DNA of 64,000 nt from Colletes latitarsis. Taxonomy: Eukaryota > Arthropoda > Insecta > Hymenoptera > Colletidae. Both the position numbers and the translations under genes were made by a program. Positions 34,301 through 44,323 of the stretch are shown here, in pieces. The first letter of the stretch is position 1, and the number at the start of each line of letters is the position of its first letter. The notes beneath the pieces are model-generated. The model did no database searches, was not told the DNA's origin, and worked only from the letters and a program-made list of their open reading frames with translations. The stretch spans positions 1 to 64,000 of the forward strand of contig NC_135146.1 of NCBI RefSeq assembly GCF_051014445.1, in the 5' to 3' direction.

Positions 34301-35680
34301 GACAATGGATTGTTTAAAACCTTCAGTATAGTAATTTCTGACAATTTTTACGACAATATTACGGCAAAAGATGTATCCCATGGGTTAAAGACTCTCAGAC
34401 ATACCCTGGACCAAAATCAAATAAATTCCTTCCGAATATCTGTAACAGGAGATTTACACAAATTACCAGCTAACAAATTTTACAAAATATTAGAAGAAGT
34501 TTTTACCGAAACAGATCAACAAATTACTCTATGCAGCTGTGCTATCACCACACCGTCTGAATCGGATAGATTGGATATAATTCGCGAAGCCCATGATAGT
34601 TTAATTGGAGGGCATAAAGGGATAACAAAAACGTACAAACGCATTCGATCAAAATTCCATTGGCCAAAAATGCGCAACGAAATTCAAGAGTACATCAGGA
34701 CATGCCAAAGTTGCCAAGAACAAAAATTAGTTCGAGCAAAGACTCGCCAACCCATGTTGATCACCGACACACCGCTGGATGCATTTGACAAAATATCATT
34801 GGACACCGTGGGACCTCTTCCAATCACGCCTAATGGAAATAGACATATTCTTACCATACAGGACAATCTGACGAAATACTGCGTGGCAGTTGCAATACCT
34901 AATATTCGAGCCGCGACCATTGCAGATGCCTTCGCACGACACTTTATCGCAATCTACGGTACACCTCGCGCAATATTAACAGATAAAGGAACTAGTTTCA
35001 TTGGAAATTTAATGACGAATTTGGCAGAAATATTTAAAATCAAACAAATAACAACTTCCGGATACAGACCACAAACTAATGGATCATTGGAAAGAAGTCA
35101 CATCGTGCTCACTGAATACCTCAAACATTACATGGATAATTACGAAGATTGGGATTTATTAATTCCTTTTGCAATGTTCTCATATAACACATCCGTTCAC
35201 GAAGCAACAAATTTCACACCATACGAGTTAATTTTTGGAAAAGTAGCTCGAGAACCCAGTTCCTTCCCAGATAAAGAGAAATTAAAATCATATGGAGATT
35301 ATTTACAGGACTTGATTTCACACATAACTAAAATCCGTAACATTACTTCAGAGAATTTAAATAAAGCGAAAATTCGTTCAAAAGATTATTACGATAGACG
35401 GTCAAACCCAGTAAATTTCAACGTAGGCGATTTTGTTTACGTACTCCTCGAACCTCGTATAAATAAATTCGACCCACACTACATTGGACCATACAAAATT
35501 CTAGACGTAACAGACCGAAACAACGTTGTCATTCAAACCGACAGTAAAATAATTACAAAGCACCAAGACAAATTAAAACCTGCTTATTTCCCATCTTCAG
35601 TGGAATCAAATCACTCAGTGGATCATGATGTTCATCTGGATGCTTCTGATACCATTGACCACTGGCCAGGAAATAACTAA
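31211..35680 (+). CDS. pol: Pol polyprotein: protease, reverse transcriptase, RNase H, integrase
   Basis: The frame is open from 31211 (after TGA at 31208-31210) to TAA at 35680, in -1 phase to gag and overlapping it by 181 nt, so expression by -1 frameshifting is expected; the ATG at 31628 lies after the protease and is not the natural start. Order: protease with LIDCGAA at about 31406-31426 (Asp codon 31412; Cys where retropepsins usually have Thr/Ser) and GLIGSPF near 31610; RT with YLDD at 32687-32698; RNase H with TTDASE (Asp codon 33134) and TDHRPL; a 300-residue acidic tether; integrase with zinc-binding His 34592 and 34613, Cys 34703 and 34712, catalytic Asp 34802, Asp 34982, Glu 35090 (D-x35-E) and a GPY/F motif at 35486-35494. 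Intact. Confidence 0.93.
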   Translation, partial: LAGLVSRIERVFKLQSRSPYRRHDERQRNPSSKNSTLRKRLLIKETPAPRLETKVPELELGKGTFLIDCGAAINLVRLDVLGTKAIINSREEIEITGLTTTPIYTLGTTILHIHDTPAFFYIVRTLAIDADGLIGSPFLMQEGAEISYYHGTMVLRDKPIRPLRFSNRNDLFSSLNSQTPTKHRLEARTIQQIAVKIANPTVKEGYLPRIKTHDQLYVGEAAVTNNNGKCHVLATNTSSEDLDVEIEPQIIEPYDFLSTSDEDLCSYAEQPTKFRTTEDRIEKLVNTLNTNHLNREERASVTDLIKEFPDRFFLLGDKLGKAADFNHSIHTIDEIPVNTRQYRYPPVHQDEIQKQVSALLSQGIITPSKSPYNSPLWIVPKKADSQGNKRWRMVIDFRALNEKTISDKYPLPQITEILDRLGGAKYFSVFDLASGFHQIEMNPRDKQKTAFTTPHGHYEFSRMPFGLKNAPPTFQRLMDQVLTGLQGTDLFVYLDDIVVYASSLQEHNIKVKKLLNRLREQGLTLQTDKCEFLRKEVAYLGHIISEKGVRPDPRKLKAVQDFPTPKTQKNIQQFLGLAGYYRRFIPDFTVKSKPLINLLGKGIKFKWTEEQDQSFNQLRKELCQQPILQYPDFTKPFIVTTDASEYAIGAVLSQGEIGKDLPIAYASRSLNKPEKNYSATEKECLAMVYAVKYFRPYIYGTKFTLVTDHRPLVWLHSVKDPTSRLIKWKLRLSEYEYQVIHKCGKTNMNADALSRNPPSVCLPLIPRESKDDPDFRAQVPPTTDKQFIGHRIQQLRRDRENRPKYREASSSSDEEQGPSYGKIQHSPIIARHRTLPSLSHEVTLPDESQEIINNLLPAANSTRNTLPEEDNNLPDDLMSFEEPLDITNNENTIMENPRKNVFSTPQVTPHVTDEILQPAIIHPPARVATEASAERLPDAFDHTPDPYLPYASDTDVLTDENEHRYTASKQSYKITVSSNTLAAENGHYAHFISADCNLISTVGKVLLDTEIINKPDLLAAQPKKGHVLTSDNGLFKTFSIVISDNFYDNITAKDVSHGLKTLRHTLDQNQINSFRISVTGDLHKLPANKFYKILEEVFTETDQQITLCSCAITTPSESDRLDIIREAHDSLIGGHKGITKTYKRIRSKFHWPKMRNEIQEYIRTCQSCQEQKLVRAKTRQPMLITDTPLDAFDKISLDTVGPLPITPNGNRHILTIQDNLTKYCVAVAIPNIRAATIADAFARHFIAIYGTPRAILTDKGTSFIGNLMTNLAEIFKIKQITTSGYRPQTNGSLERSHIVLTEYLKHYMDNYEDWDLLIPFAMFSYNTSVHEATNFTPYELIFGKVAREPSSFPDKEKLKSYGDYLQDLISHITKIRNITSENLNKAKIRSKDYYDRRSNPVNFNVGDFVYVLLEPRINKFDPHYIGPYKILDVTDRNNVVIQTDSKIITKHQDKLKPAYFPSSVESNHSVDHDVHLDASDTIDHWPGNN
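35600..35600 (+). promoter_or_regulatory. Candidate splice acceptor for env mRNA
   Basis: TGCTTATTTCCCATCTTCAG ends at 35600, a pyrimidine-rich tract with AG 25 nt before the env ATG; a second AG is at 35619. Errantivirus env is known to be made from a spliced RNA. A donor-like GTGAGT lies at 30471 in gag, but the true donor is undetermined. Confidence 0.4.
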
Positions 35681-37496
35681 GAACGGTTCAACAATAACGC
35701 CGCTGGTGAACGATGCCGGATTGTTCTACGAGAGACTGCCAGAAATTAGGATTTTCCGCACACAATGGCGCTTAGTCACATCATTAGACGTTAACCGATA
35801 CCTCAATCATGCTCCACCTGTAAAGGAATTTATCAAAGCTATCAATCAACTCTGTGACCGTCACGATTCTCTTCATTGCATCAGCAAAGAATGGGGACCC
35901 CGATTAATCAAGAAAGAAGAAAACACGTTCCAGTACATCAAGTTAATAAAAACTGCAATGGGTGATATTCCAATTACTAAATCATCGCGTCGCAGTGTAC
36001 CGTTTGGATTCATCGGCAGCCTAAGCAAAACATTATTTGGAACCTTGACACAAGAAGATGCGGAATATTATAATCAAGAGTTAAATAAAATTTATAATGA
36101 CCAACATGAAATAACAGAGATCATAGAAAAACAAACCCATATAATTAGAGCCGAATTTTCTTCCACTCATGACAGAATTGTTAACCTAACAAAATTCACT
36201 ACTCAATTAATGAAAACTATGGCTGAACACTCGTTAATGTTCCGTGAAACAGAATCCAACATAAGTAAATTACGTTTCGAAGCAGCAGCAAGGGACGCGG
36301 TATTTGAGATTGAAAAAGGACTGGATGACTACAATGCCAATCTGTTATTATTAATAGATTCCATACTTTTGGCAAAACAGGGAATTCTGCATCCGGCAAT
36401 TTTTTCACTGCAGCAGTTATTACGATCTGCCCAGAGAATCAAACAAACATCGAAGCATGAATTTCCTCTGACGCCGGAAGAACTACTTACGGAGCAAATT
36501 GAAAGAATTACGAAGTTAAACGTCATTTTTAAAAGGGGAAGAATACTTTTTGAACTCTCGATACCCTTACTTGAAACAAGAGCCTACAGTTTATATAAGA
36601 TATATCCTTGCCCATCCATACATAAAATTGGGAAAAAATCTGTAGTTTCATACATCAAATCAAAAATTCAATTCCTTGCTGTATCATCAGACGAACAACA
36701 ATATATTATTCCAACTGAGGACTACCTGAACCACTGTCATTTCCATCGCGGACAATTTGTGGGACCATCAACACTACCAATATACCAAACGGACCGCCAC
36801 GCTATCTGCGAATCTACGGCGTTACTGAACCCTTCTGCAATAAAATGGTCGACCTGCGACATAAGAATAACCTCTTCTATAAAACCATATTGGCAAACTC
36901 TAAACAGACCGTCTACATGGTTGTACTTCATGCCCGAACAACAAAAGGCGCGGATCTACTGCCAGGGAGACAAAGGAGTAATCAAAAATATGTCAAACAC
37001 AGGAATTTTTGAACTCAAACCTGGATGCCGTGCAACGATTAATTCCATACAATTCGAAGCCGTAGAAACAATGAAAACAACTGAGAACATCATTTACTAC
37101 CCTTCAAACGTGTATAATTTGTCAATAATATTACCAGAACCCGCAACGCATCACCTAGAAGTTTTGGAGAGAGACACCCTTGACGCAAACCATACTACTT
37201 CTACCTGGGATAAGCTACCTGCAGCAGTGTCACTTACCGAAATAGAACAACGAGCAAGAGAACTATCAAATCATCGAACCAGTTCTCGCAACCAGAATAT
37301 CATTAATTTCACGTTCATCGGAACCGTATTCATAACATTAACTGTGGCAGGCATAATAATAATTGGAAAAATCTGGGTCAACAAACTATCCAAAAATACA
37401 AATCCTCCAGAGGAACCGAATAAAATTACAATAAATATACCTAATACCCTGGAAACAGATAAAAAAATCGAAAGGCCGAGCGCAACAATTTTCTAG
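35625..37496 (+). CDS. env: Envelope glycoprotein, errantivirus / baculovirus-F type
   Basis: 623 residues, overlapping the last 56 nt of pol in another frame. A hydrophobic N-terminus (residues 1-14) fits a signal peptide. A dibasic site at residues 122-123 (SSRR) is followed by a Gly/Phe-rich stretch (FGFIGSLSKTLFG) as in class-I-like fusion proteins of this family, then long alpha-helical heptad-like segments (about 150-215). One transmembrane segment lies at about residues 564-585, followed by a short basic cytoplasmic tail. Cysteines and several N-x-S/T sites are present. No break is seen. Expected to sit in the host membrane and allow cell-to-cell passage. Expressed probably from a spliced RNA. 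Confidence 0.88.
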   Translation: MMFIWMLLIPLTTGQEITKNGSTITPLVNDAGLFYERLPEIRIFRTQWRLVTSLDVNRYLNHAPPVKEFIKAINQLCDRHDSLHCISKEWGPRLIKKEENTFQYIKLIKTAMGDIPITKSSRRSVPFGFIGSLSKTLFGTLTQEDAEYYNQELNKIYNDQHEITEIIEKQTHIIRAEFSSTHDRIVNLTKFTTQLMKTMAEHSLMFRETESNISKLRFEAAARDAVFEIEKGLDDYNANLLLLIDSILLAKQGILHPAIFSLQQLLRSAQRIKQTSKHEFPLTPEELLTEQIERITKLNVIFKRGRILFELSIPLLETRAYSLYKIYPCPSIHKIGKKSVVSYIKSKIQFLAVSSDEQQYIIPTEDYLNHCHFHRGQFVGPSTLPIYQTDRHAICESTALLNPSAIKWSTCDIRITSSIKPYWQTLNRPSTWLYFMPEQQKARIYCQGDKGVIKNMSNTGIFELKPGCRATINSIQFEAVETMKTTENIIYYPSNVYNLSIILPEPATHHLEVLERDTLDANHTTSTWDKLPAAVSLTEIEQRARELSNHRTSSRNQNIINFTFIGTVFITLTVAGIIIIGKIWVNKLSKNTNPPEEPNKITINIPNTLETDKKIERPSATIF

Positions 37497-37847
37497 AGAC
37501 GCCTGCACCCTTAGCGACTCCCCTCCACCTACACGCAGGGAAGTTGGAGTGGGGTTTGGGGCCTTTAAAAGCAAGATGCTGGACCGTATCGAAATCAGTA
37601 TCAGTCACAGATGCAATCGAAAACCATTGGAACACAAACAACGTCTTACCCGGAACAAGGAACACCCCTATCTGCCAGGAAATACCAACTCTGTTCGGCC
37701 GGACCAGTGTGTAAAGGCCGCGCTACTCAAACCAGGAAAAGGCGTCAACCACCGCAACCTTCAAAAGACTGGACCGGTCTTAAAATCATAACGGACAAGA
37801 ACATTCGCCTCTTTACACCGGGAACCAATTAAAAAGAACGCTACACA
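37497..37847 (+). other. env-Tudor intergenic leader
   Basis: 351 bp without a recognisable gene. It begins at a possible splice acceptor (AATTTTCTAG ending at 37496, which is also the env stop), and contains a TATA-like/initiator pair (next entry) and a further CAG acceptor-like site near 37610. A 73-codon Arg/Lys-rich frame (37611-37832) lies in the same phase as the Tudor ORF and stops 15 nt before its ATG; it could be an upstream ORF or chance. Confidence 0.5.
37564..37605 (+). promoter_or_regulatory. Candidate internal promoter for the Tudor ORF
   Basis: TTTAAAAG at 37564-37571 is followed by two TCAGT initiator-like pentamers (37595-37599 and 37601-37605). The A of the first is 33 bp from the TATA-like start, the usual arthropod TATA-to-initiator distance. 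This is pattern inference only; a spliced RNA is the alternative. Confidence 0.35.
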
Positions 37848-38438
37848 ATGGAAACCATCTCAACCGGAACCCTGGGAACCGAGGCCAGAATCGTGACTAC
37901 CCACGTGGAAGGCATGACGACGGTATGGGTGGTGTTAGAAAGGGACCTGCCGAACCTCCGGACCATGGGGTATGAACTTCACCACCGCATGCAATGCCAA
38001 GGAGAAATGTACGCAATGCCGCTAGACGCCCTGACGCCAGAGCGGCTGGTGGCCGTACGTCACAAGGGCATGTGGCGAAGGGGCCAACTAAAACAAACCA
38101 CTTTGCATGGGTGCGAAGTCTTCCTTGGGGATTACGGACAAACTGTAGATGTACCGGCAACAGAAATCAGATCCCTGCCGCCCCATTACCGGAAAACTCT
38201 ATGGATGGCGGTGAGGATCCAGCTGAGGGGGGTCCAACCCAGAAACATAACCCCGCTCAACGCAAGGACGAGGATTGCAGTCCTCGCATTGAGCAATCGA
38301 AGAGGCCGAATATCCCGGATCGGTAACGCGGAAGACGGAGTCGTTGCCGATCTCCACCTGGACCGACTACAGGGGCAGCCACCTGTGAACGTAGCCGAGC
38401 ACTGGTTGGAGGTGGGCTACGTCGTGCCCAAGGTTTAA
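37848..38438 (+). CDS. Extended Tudor-domain protein carried by the errantivirus
   Basis: 196 residues, ATG in ACACAATGG context, uninterrupted, downstream of env in the same orientation. The whole protein reads as one extended Tudor domain: N-terminal staphylococcal-nuclease-like strands (about 15-60, IVTTHVEGMTTVWVVL), the Tudor core with GMWRRG (74-79), CEVFLGDYGQ (89-98) and IRSLPPHY (107-114), the family pattern A-x-x-x-x-L-x-GV-x-P at 121-131, and the C-terminal half with VVADLHLD and NVAEHWLEVGY (165-191). Candidate cage residues for methyl-arginine are Trp76, Phe92 and Tyr96; the usual Asn after DYG is Gln98. Extended Tudor proteins bind dimethylated arginines of PIWI proteins in piRNA granules. 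No signal peptide or membrane segment, so cytoplasmic or nuclear. It is visibly more GC-rich than pol and env, which suggests capture of a host cDNA. The function in the element is inferred. Confidence 0.85.
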   Translation: METISTGTLGTEARIVTTHVEGMTTVWVVLERDLPNLRTMGYELHHRMQCQGEMYAMPLDALTPERLVAVRHKGMWRRGQLKQTTLHGCEVFLGDYGQTVDVPATEIRSLPPHYRKTLWMAVRIQLRGVQPRNITPLNARTRIAVLALSNRRGRISRIGNAEDGVVADLHLDRLQGQPPVNVAEHWLEVGYVVPKV

Positions 38439-38620
38439 ATCCAGAACACAACGCACCAGTATCGATAAGTACACACCACAACATGATACTACACACCCCG
38501 ACACATTTAGCTTTCAATTATTCTACTTTTCGCGACTTTTATTATTTTCTTTTGTAAATAAGTAACAGGGCGCTTTCCGTCTAATATGAAAGCATCACGC
38601 ATAACGCGATGTTTCATCTT
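38439..38620 (+). other. 3' untranslated stretch before the polypurine tract
   Basis: About 180 bp with no frame of note; a T-rich patch (ATTTTCTTTTGTAAATAAG near 38545) and a GCATCACGCATAACGCGATG imperfect palindrome near 38591. Confidence 0.5.
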
Positions 38621-38631
38621 GGGGGGGGAGA
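38621..38631 (+). other. Polypurine tract
   Basis: GGGGGGGGAGA directly abuts the 3' LTR, the expected primer for plus-strand synthesis. Confidence 0.85.
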
Positions 38632-39890
38632 TGTTACGTATGTCGAACGTTTCGTTCCTCAAATTTTTCTTGTCACTTGCGTGCATTATGAAATCGCCCT
38701 GCTACTTATCTAACCTTTGAAATGGGGGTCACTTCCGTCGCGATGCAGCAGCCCGTTAATTAATACAATTCGGAGAATAGAGCAGCCCGTTAATTAATAC
38801 AATTCGGAGAATAGTGCACACGGTGATTTCTAACGTACTTTTAAATCCGCCCCACACAGATTTTTTGGTATATAAACCCTGTGATTTCATTACTCGGGGG
38901 ATCATAATCGTACCGTCACGTTAGAGTCAACGTCACGTCTCTTGTCACGCGTATACGATTTGATAGTCAGTTGTATCTTGCGAGATCGGGCTACCGTACC
39001 CTTTAGTATCAAACCATATAGAATCCGTGAACCGGCATAAATTCTATTGCGGCCTTTATTTCCAACTGACATACCCCCGCATCGCCAGTGCGTCAACACC
39101 GTGCAAGGTCATTTTAGGTAAATATACTCATTCTTTGATCGCGACACAAGATACACGAAACAATTGTATTTTATTTGTTGATTTAAGAATATATCTACTT
39201 TTATTATCAAATCAGAGTTACCCAACTTCTTTAACCCACAATTATATAAAGCGATTATTATTAGTTAAACGTTCCCATAATAATATAACCTTACCGCTCG
39301 GGTTATATTATATTTAATAATTCACAGTTACGAGGTCAATTAACACATCCCCAAATCCAAATACAACCTCTTACAACCTAGTGGCTCCTCGATTACGCAT
39401 CGAGTTCGTCCACGCAATCTATTACCATCCTAGCGGCTCCCTGATTTCGCATCAGGTTCGTCCGCATCCTACAGCTCCCTGATTTCGCATCAGGTTCGTC
39501 TGTGATTTATCCAACCTCCCAGCAGCTCCTCGATTTCGCATTGAGTTCGTCTGTGTTTCTTCCAACCTCCTAGCAGCTCCCCAATTTCGCATTGGGTTCG
39601 TCTGCGTCGTTATCAACAATCCTAGTGACTCCCCGATTTCGCATCGGGTTCGTTCACGACGTTTCACCCTCCTACGGCTCCCTGGTTTCGCACCAGGTTC
39701 GTCCGTACGTGACTCCATCCCAGAGGCTCCCTGATGTCGCATCAGGTTCGTCCTCGTTATCAACTATCCTAGCGGCTCCCCGATTTCGCATCGGGTTCGT
39801 CCGTGTACCTAACTAACAAATTGATACCATATTCCATACTCTCTCTCGCACTCGCAGGCCACGCGCGCTGCACGGCCCTGGCTCGTAACA
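38632..39890 (+). repeat. 3' LTR (1259 bp)
   Basis: Same length as the 5' LTR (offset 9933) and no difference noticed by eye. Ends CGTAACA, then the TTTT target duplication (39891-39894). Confidence 0.95.
39381..39804 (+). repeat. Nine-copy structured RNA hairpin array in the 3' LTR
   Basis: Identical copy of 29448-29871. If the RNA is polyadenylated downstream of it, the array is at both RNA ends; if upstream, only the 5' end carries it. Confidence 0.88.
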
Positions 39891-39894
39891 TTTT

Positions 39895-40899
39895 TATTAT
39901 TAAATTTCATTATCATCTAAGTCTGGTATATTTTGATTTTTTACAGAATCAATCATCATCAAATGAAATTTCTGAAATTTCTTTTAAGAACTGATTAAAT
40001 AAATCATCCTTTCCTTGCTTGGAAGGTTTATAAAACACGTAATGGCTTAAGTACCCAATGAAATTATCTTTTTTGCTGAAAATAGAAAATATAATATTTA
40101 TTATTTTGTATTATATGTTAGAAAAACATATTAAAAAACGTGTGGAACTGCAAATGCTAACCGACAATATTCAGGCAAAAAGTGTTTACTATGCTTCCAC
40201 GTAGTTTCTGTTTTATTCGTATGAGCGCCTGTTTCTGGATCTTTAAAATGTAAACTATTTACGGTTTACGGTGAGATGTTTATACCCTTAGTTTTTAAAA
40301 GCCATTGCATTATATAAAGATAATTTGAAAAGCAAAGAACGTGGTTTTCTAAAAACAAACTCAGTTACAGATATTGTTTTAAAATTACCATATATGCTAA
40401 CATATAATTATGAGCAATGTCGTGATATATTATATAACTAACATTAAATAAAAATACTGCGCAGCAATTGTGGAAGGGTAGAGTGGATAGAGACTGATGA
40501 ATCAACACATTTTGTTGTAGAAATAATGGCACAGAGGCCATTTGAAAATTAATCACAGCGTCAATTTTCAAGATCTCATTACTGATGCTTACATGAATTA
40601 AATTGAAGACACCACTTTTTTCTAACATATAATACTATCAATATTTTATATTTCCAATAAGAGTAACTTCATTGGATACCTGAGCCATTATGTATTTAGT
40701 AAATGTATATATAATAGAAAGATGGTGATTTATTCAATGAGATATTTGCAGAAATAGCAGAAATTTCATTCAACAAATGTTATTGTTAACAAATTAGCAT
40801 TTTACTAGCTGGCATTTTGAACACAGGTAACGACAGTCACTTGTTTCCACCTGTGAACCTATCAGAATATATTTAAAATACTTAGTTACTTTGTAAAAA
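39895..40899. other. AT-rich interior of macro-unit 2, resumed after the LTR element
   Basis: Continues the copy 1 sequence from about 18680 to the right inverted repeat without a recognisable gene. Confidence 0.5.
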
Positions 40900-41890
40900 T
40901 ACCGAATTTCCGCAGATAATGAAATGCATATACTAATGAAATAATATACTGAATTAGACGAATCGAATTACGTATAACTCATCCCGATCGTTGAACGGGT
41001 CGTTTGCTAGGAATATACCAAAAAACGTTCTTGACAAGTCTATAAAATACTTCAGTTCACTTTCATTATTAGATGCGTTGACTTTAATTCTATAAATTAT
41101 AATGATAAGTTCAAGATTTTACAGAAAGAGTTTATTTGTAATATTAAAGATTTCCTATATAAGGACAAGAAGAATACTTTTACCAATATCTATCCATCTA
41201 TCTTAATATTCTTCCCACTTGGCCCACTTACTTTAACGAGCCTGAGTAAATCATCAGTACTATCTCTATTTTTATTAATAAAATGAATCTGTGATTCCAT
41301 ATCCAAAGATATAGTAAAAGCTACAAAATTCAGATTATTCAAGTTACTTCTATCACTCATCAAATTTTTTATGAAATTCTATGCTAATTCATGCTCTTTA
41401 AAATATTTATAATCTACTGGGACTTCATTAACTTTATGTTTTAATAAATCAATAATCAAAGTATCTATAATTAATATTAAAATCAAATAACAGTGTCAAA
41501 ATAGTATTAATATTATCTTTTATTAATACTATCAATCTCTGGTATTTAAATTTTATTAAATATTTCAAATCTGTTATCACCTTGTTCAAATAATTTATTA
41601 CTAGTTTTGATAATATATTTTGGGATGGATTTTTTTAGAATGATAGCAATTCAGTTGTGAATTTTTATGAGGAACAAAGGGTTATTATTATACAATTAAC
41701 ATGTATATAATTCATTAACTTGCCCATTTAGGGGTAACATGTTATGCATAAATAGAGATTTACATACTTGTATAAATACCCACACTAAAATCATGTAAAT
41801 ATCTAAATCATTTTTAAATCTATGATTTGGAAAATTTTAGGGACTTGGAACTTAATTCATCCTTTATCTTACAGTTTTATCGCCAACACG

Positions 41891-43628
41891 TGGCCAACAC
41901 GTATGCGAAGAAGGCGAAATCATGAGCCAGATGCGGGCATAACCCAGACCTAACCCAGACCTAACCGGTGTTATCCTCTAAAATACTGTCCGAATCCAGG
42001 TTTAATGGACTGTTTCTGTGTGATACCACATTACTACGTGATTCAAACCCGAAAAAAACCCAGGATCTGGCCAACAAGTATGCGAAGAAGGCAAAATCAT
42101 GAGCCAGATGCGGGCATAACCCAGACCTAACCCAGACCTAACCGGTGTTATCCTCTAAAATACTGTCCGAATCCAGGTTTAATGGACTGTTTCTGTGTGA
42201 TACCACATTACTACGTGATTCAAACACGAAAAAAACCCAGGATCTAGCCAACAAGTTTGCGAAAAAGGCGAAAGTATAAGCCAGATGCGCGCATATCCCA
42301 GACCTAACCCAGACCTAACCGGTGTTATCCTCTAACATATTGATCGAAACCAGGTTTAATTGACTGCTTCAGTGTGGTACCACATTACTACGTGATTCAA
42401 ACACGAGAAAAACCCAGGATCTGGCCAACAAGTTTGCGAAAAAGGCGAAAGTATAAGCCAGATGCGCGCATATCCCAGACCTAACCCAGACCTAACCGGT
42501 GTTATCCTCTAAAATACTGACCGAATCCAGGTTTAATTGACTGTTACTGTGTGGTACCACATTACTACGTGATTCAAACACGAAAAAAACCCAGGATCTG
42601 GCCAACAAGTTTGCGAAAAAGGCGAAAGTATAAGCCAGATGCGGGCATAAACCAGACCTAACCGGTGTTATCCTCTAAAATACTGACCGAATCCAGGTTT
42701 AATTGACTGTTACTGTGTGGTACCACATTACTACGTGATTCAAACCAGAAGAAACCCAGGATCTGGCCAACAAGTATGCGAAGAAGGCATAATCATGAGC
42801 CAGATGCGGGCATAACCCAGACCTAACCCAGACCTAACCGGTGTTATCCTCTAAAATACTGCCCGAATCCAGGTTTAATGGACTGTTTCTGTGTGATACC
42901 ACATTACTACGTGATTCAAACCCGAAAAAAACCCAGGATCTAGCCAACAAGTTTGCGAAAAAGGCGAAAGTATAAGCCAGATGCGCGCATATCCCAGACC
43001 TAACCGGTGTTATCCTCTAAAATATTGATCGAAACCAGGTTTAATTGACTGCTTCAGTGTGGTACCACATTACTACGTGATTCAAACACGAAAAAAACCC
43101 AGGATCTGGCCAACAAGTTTGCGAAAAAGGCGAAAGTATAAGCCAGATGCGCGCATATCCCAGACCTAACCCAGACCTAACCGGTGTTATCCTCTAAAAT
43201 ACTGACCGAATCCAGGTTTAATCGACTGTTACTGTGTGGTACCACATTACTACGTGATTCAAACCAGAAGAAACCCAGGATCTGGCCAACAAGTATGCGA
43301 AGAAGGCATAATCATGAGCCAGATGCGGGCATAACCCAGACCTAACCCAGACCTAACCGGTGTTATCCTCTAAAATACTGACCGAATCCAGGTTTAATTG
43401 ACTGTTACTGTGTGGTACCACATTACTACGTGATTCAAACCCGAAAAAAACCCAGGATCTGGCCAACAAGTATGCGAAGAAGGCATAATCATGAGCCAGA
43501 TGCGGGCATAACCCAGACCTGACCCAGACCTAACCGGTGTTATCCTCTAAAATATTGATCGAAATCAGGTTTAATTGACTGCTTCTTTGTGGGCCCACAT
43601 TACTGCGTGATTCAAACCGGAACAAACC
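41891..43628 (+). repeat. 177-bp satellite with telomere-like 11-mers, copy 2 (10 units)
   Basis: 1738 bp, the same length and unit order as copy 1, including the same units with only one CCCAGACCTAA. Confidence 0.93.
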
Positions 43629-43640
43629 AACATAGTAGTA

Positions 43641-44323
43641 TACAGGGTGTTCGGCCAGCCCTGAGAAACATTTTAATAGGAGATTCTAGAGGCCAAACTA
43701 AGACGAAAATCAAGAATACCAATTTGTTGATGGAGGCTTCGTTAAAAAGTTATTAACAATTAAATTCAAAAATTTCAAATCGTTCCGGAAAAATTATTTT
43801 CGGCTGCGGAGGTCAATTACAAGCATTTTCAGTGAATAGACATATATTCGAAATCCTACTCAGTTTCGAGAAAAAAATTCGAGTATGTGTTGATATTTTT
43901 CGGCGAAAAAGAAATTTTTCAAAAATTTTTCTAAAAAAATTATTTTCGGTTGCAGGGGTCAATTACAATCATTTTTGGTCATTACACATACCCCCGAAAT
44001 CCTACGCACTTTCGAGGAAAAAATTCCTTACCGAAAATCTAATCGGGTGCCTATATTTTTCGATGAAAAAAAAAGATTTCAAATCGTTCTGTGAAAAATT
44101 ATTTTCAGTTGCGAGGGTCGGTGACAATCATTTTTTATGTATAGACATACCCCCGAAATCTTGCGCATTTTCGAGAAAAAAATTCAGTACGAGCGGAACT
44201 TTAAACATTAATAACTTTTTAACAGTGCCTCCATCAACAAATTGGTATTCTTGATTTTCGTCTTATTTTTACCTCTAGAATCCCCCATTAAAATTTTTCC
44301 CATGGATGGCCGAACACCCTGTA
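43641..44323. mobile_element. TIR element A, copy 2
   Basis: 683 bp, TACAGGGTGTTCGGCCA and TGGCCGAACACCCTGTA ends, same as copy 1. Confidence 0.8.

Larger units (their letters stand above)
28699..39890 (+). mobile_element. Endogenous errantivirus (Ty3/gypsy with env) carrying an extra Tudor-domain gene
   Basis: A complete 11,192-bp LTR element: 1259-bp LTRs with TGTTACG/CGTAACA ends, leader with a tRNA primer site, gag, a pol frame in -1 phase, env overlapping the end of pol, a fourth ORF of Tudor type, polypurine tract, 3' LTR. No stop or frameshift breaks any ORF and the two LTRs look identical by eye, so the insertion is recent. It is present only in macro-unit 2. The order protease-RT-RNaseH-integrase plus a baculovirus-F-like env fits errantiviruses of insects. 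The Tudor ORF is not part of any errantivirus I know. Confidence 0.93.
26929..41017. mobile_element. Inverted-repeat-bounded segment, copy 2, split by the LTR element
   Basis: Right end as in copy 1 (complement of TATATTCCTAGC, ending 41017). Left end altered: the flanking AATTATATT is missing and CTAG is added, giving CCTAGCAAACGCTAGG, a perfect 6-bp hairpin around AAAC. The 11.2-kb LTR element at 28699-39890 lies inside. Confidence 0.55.
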
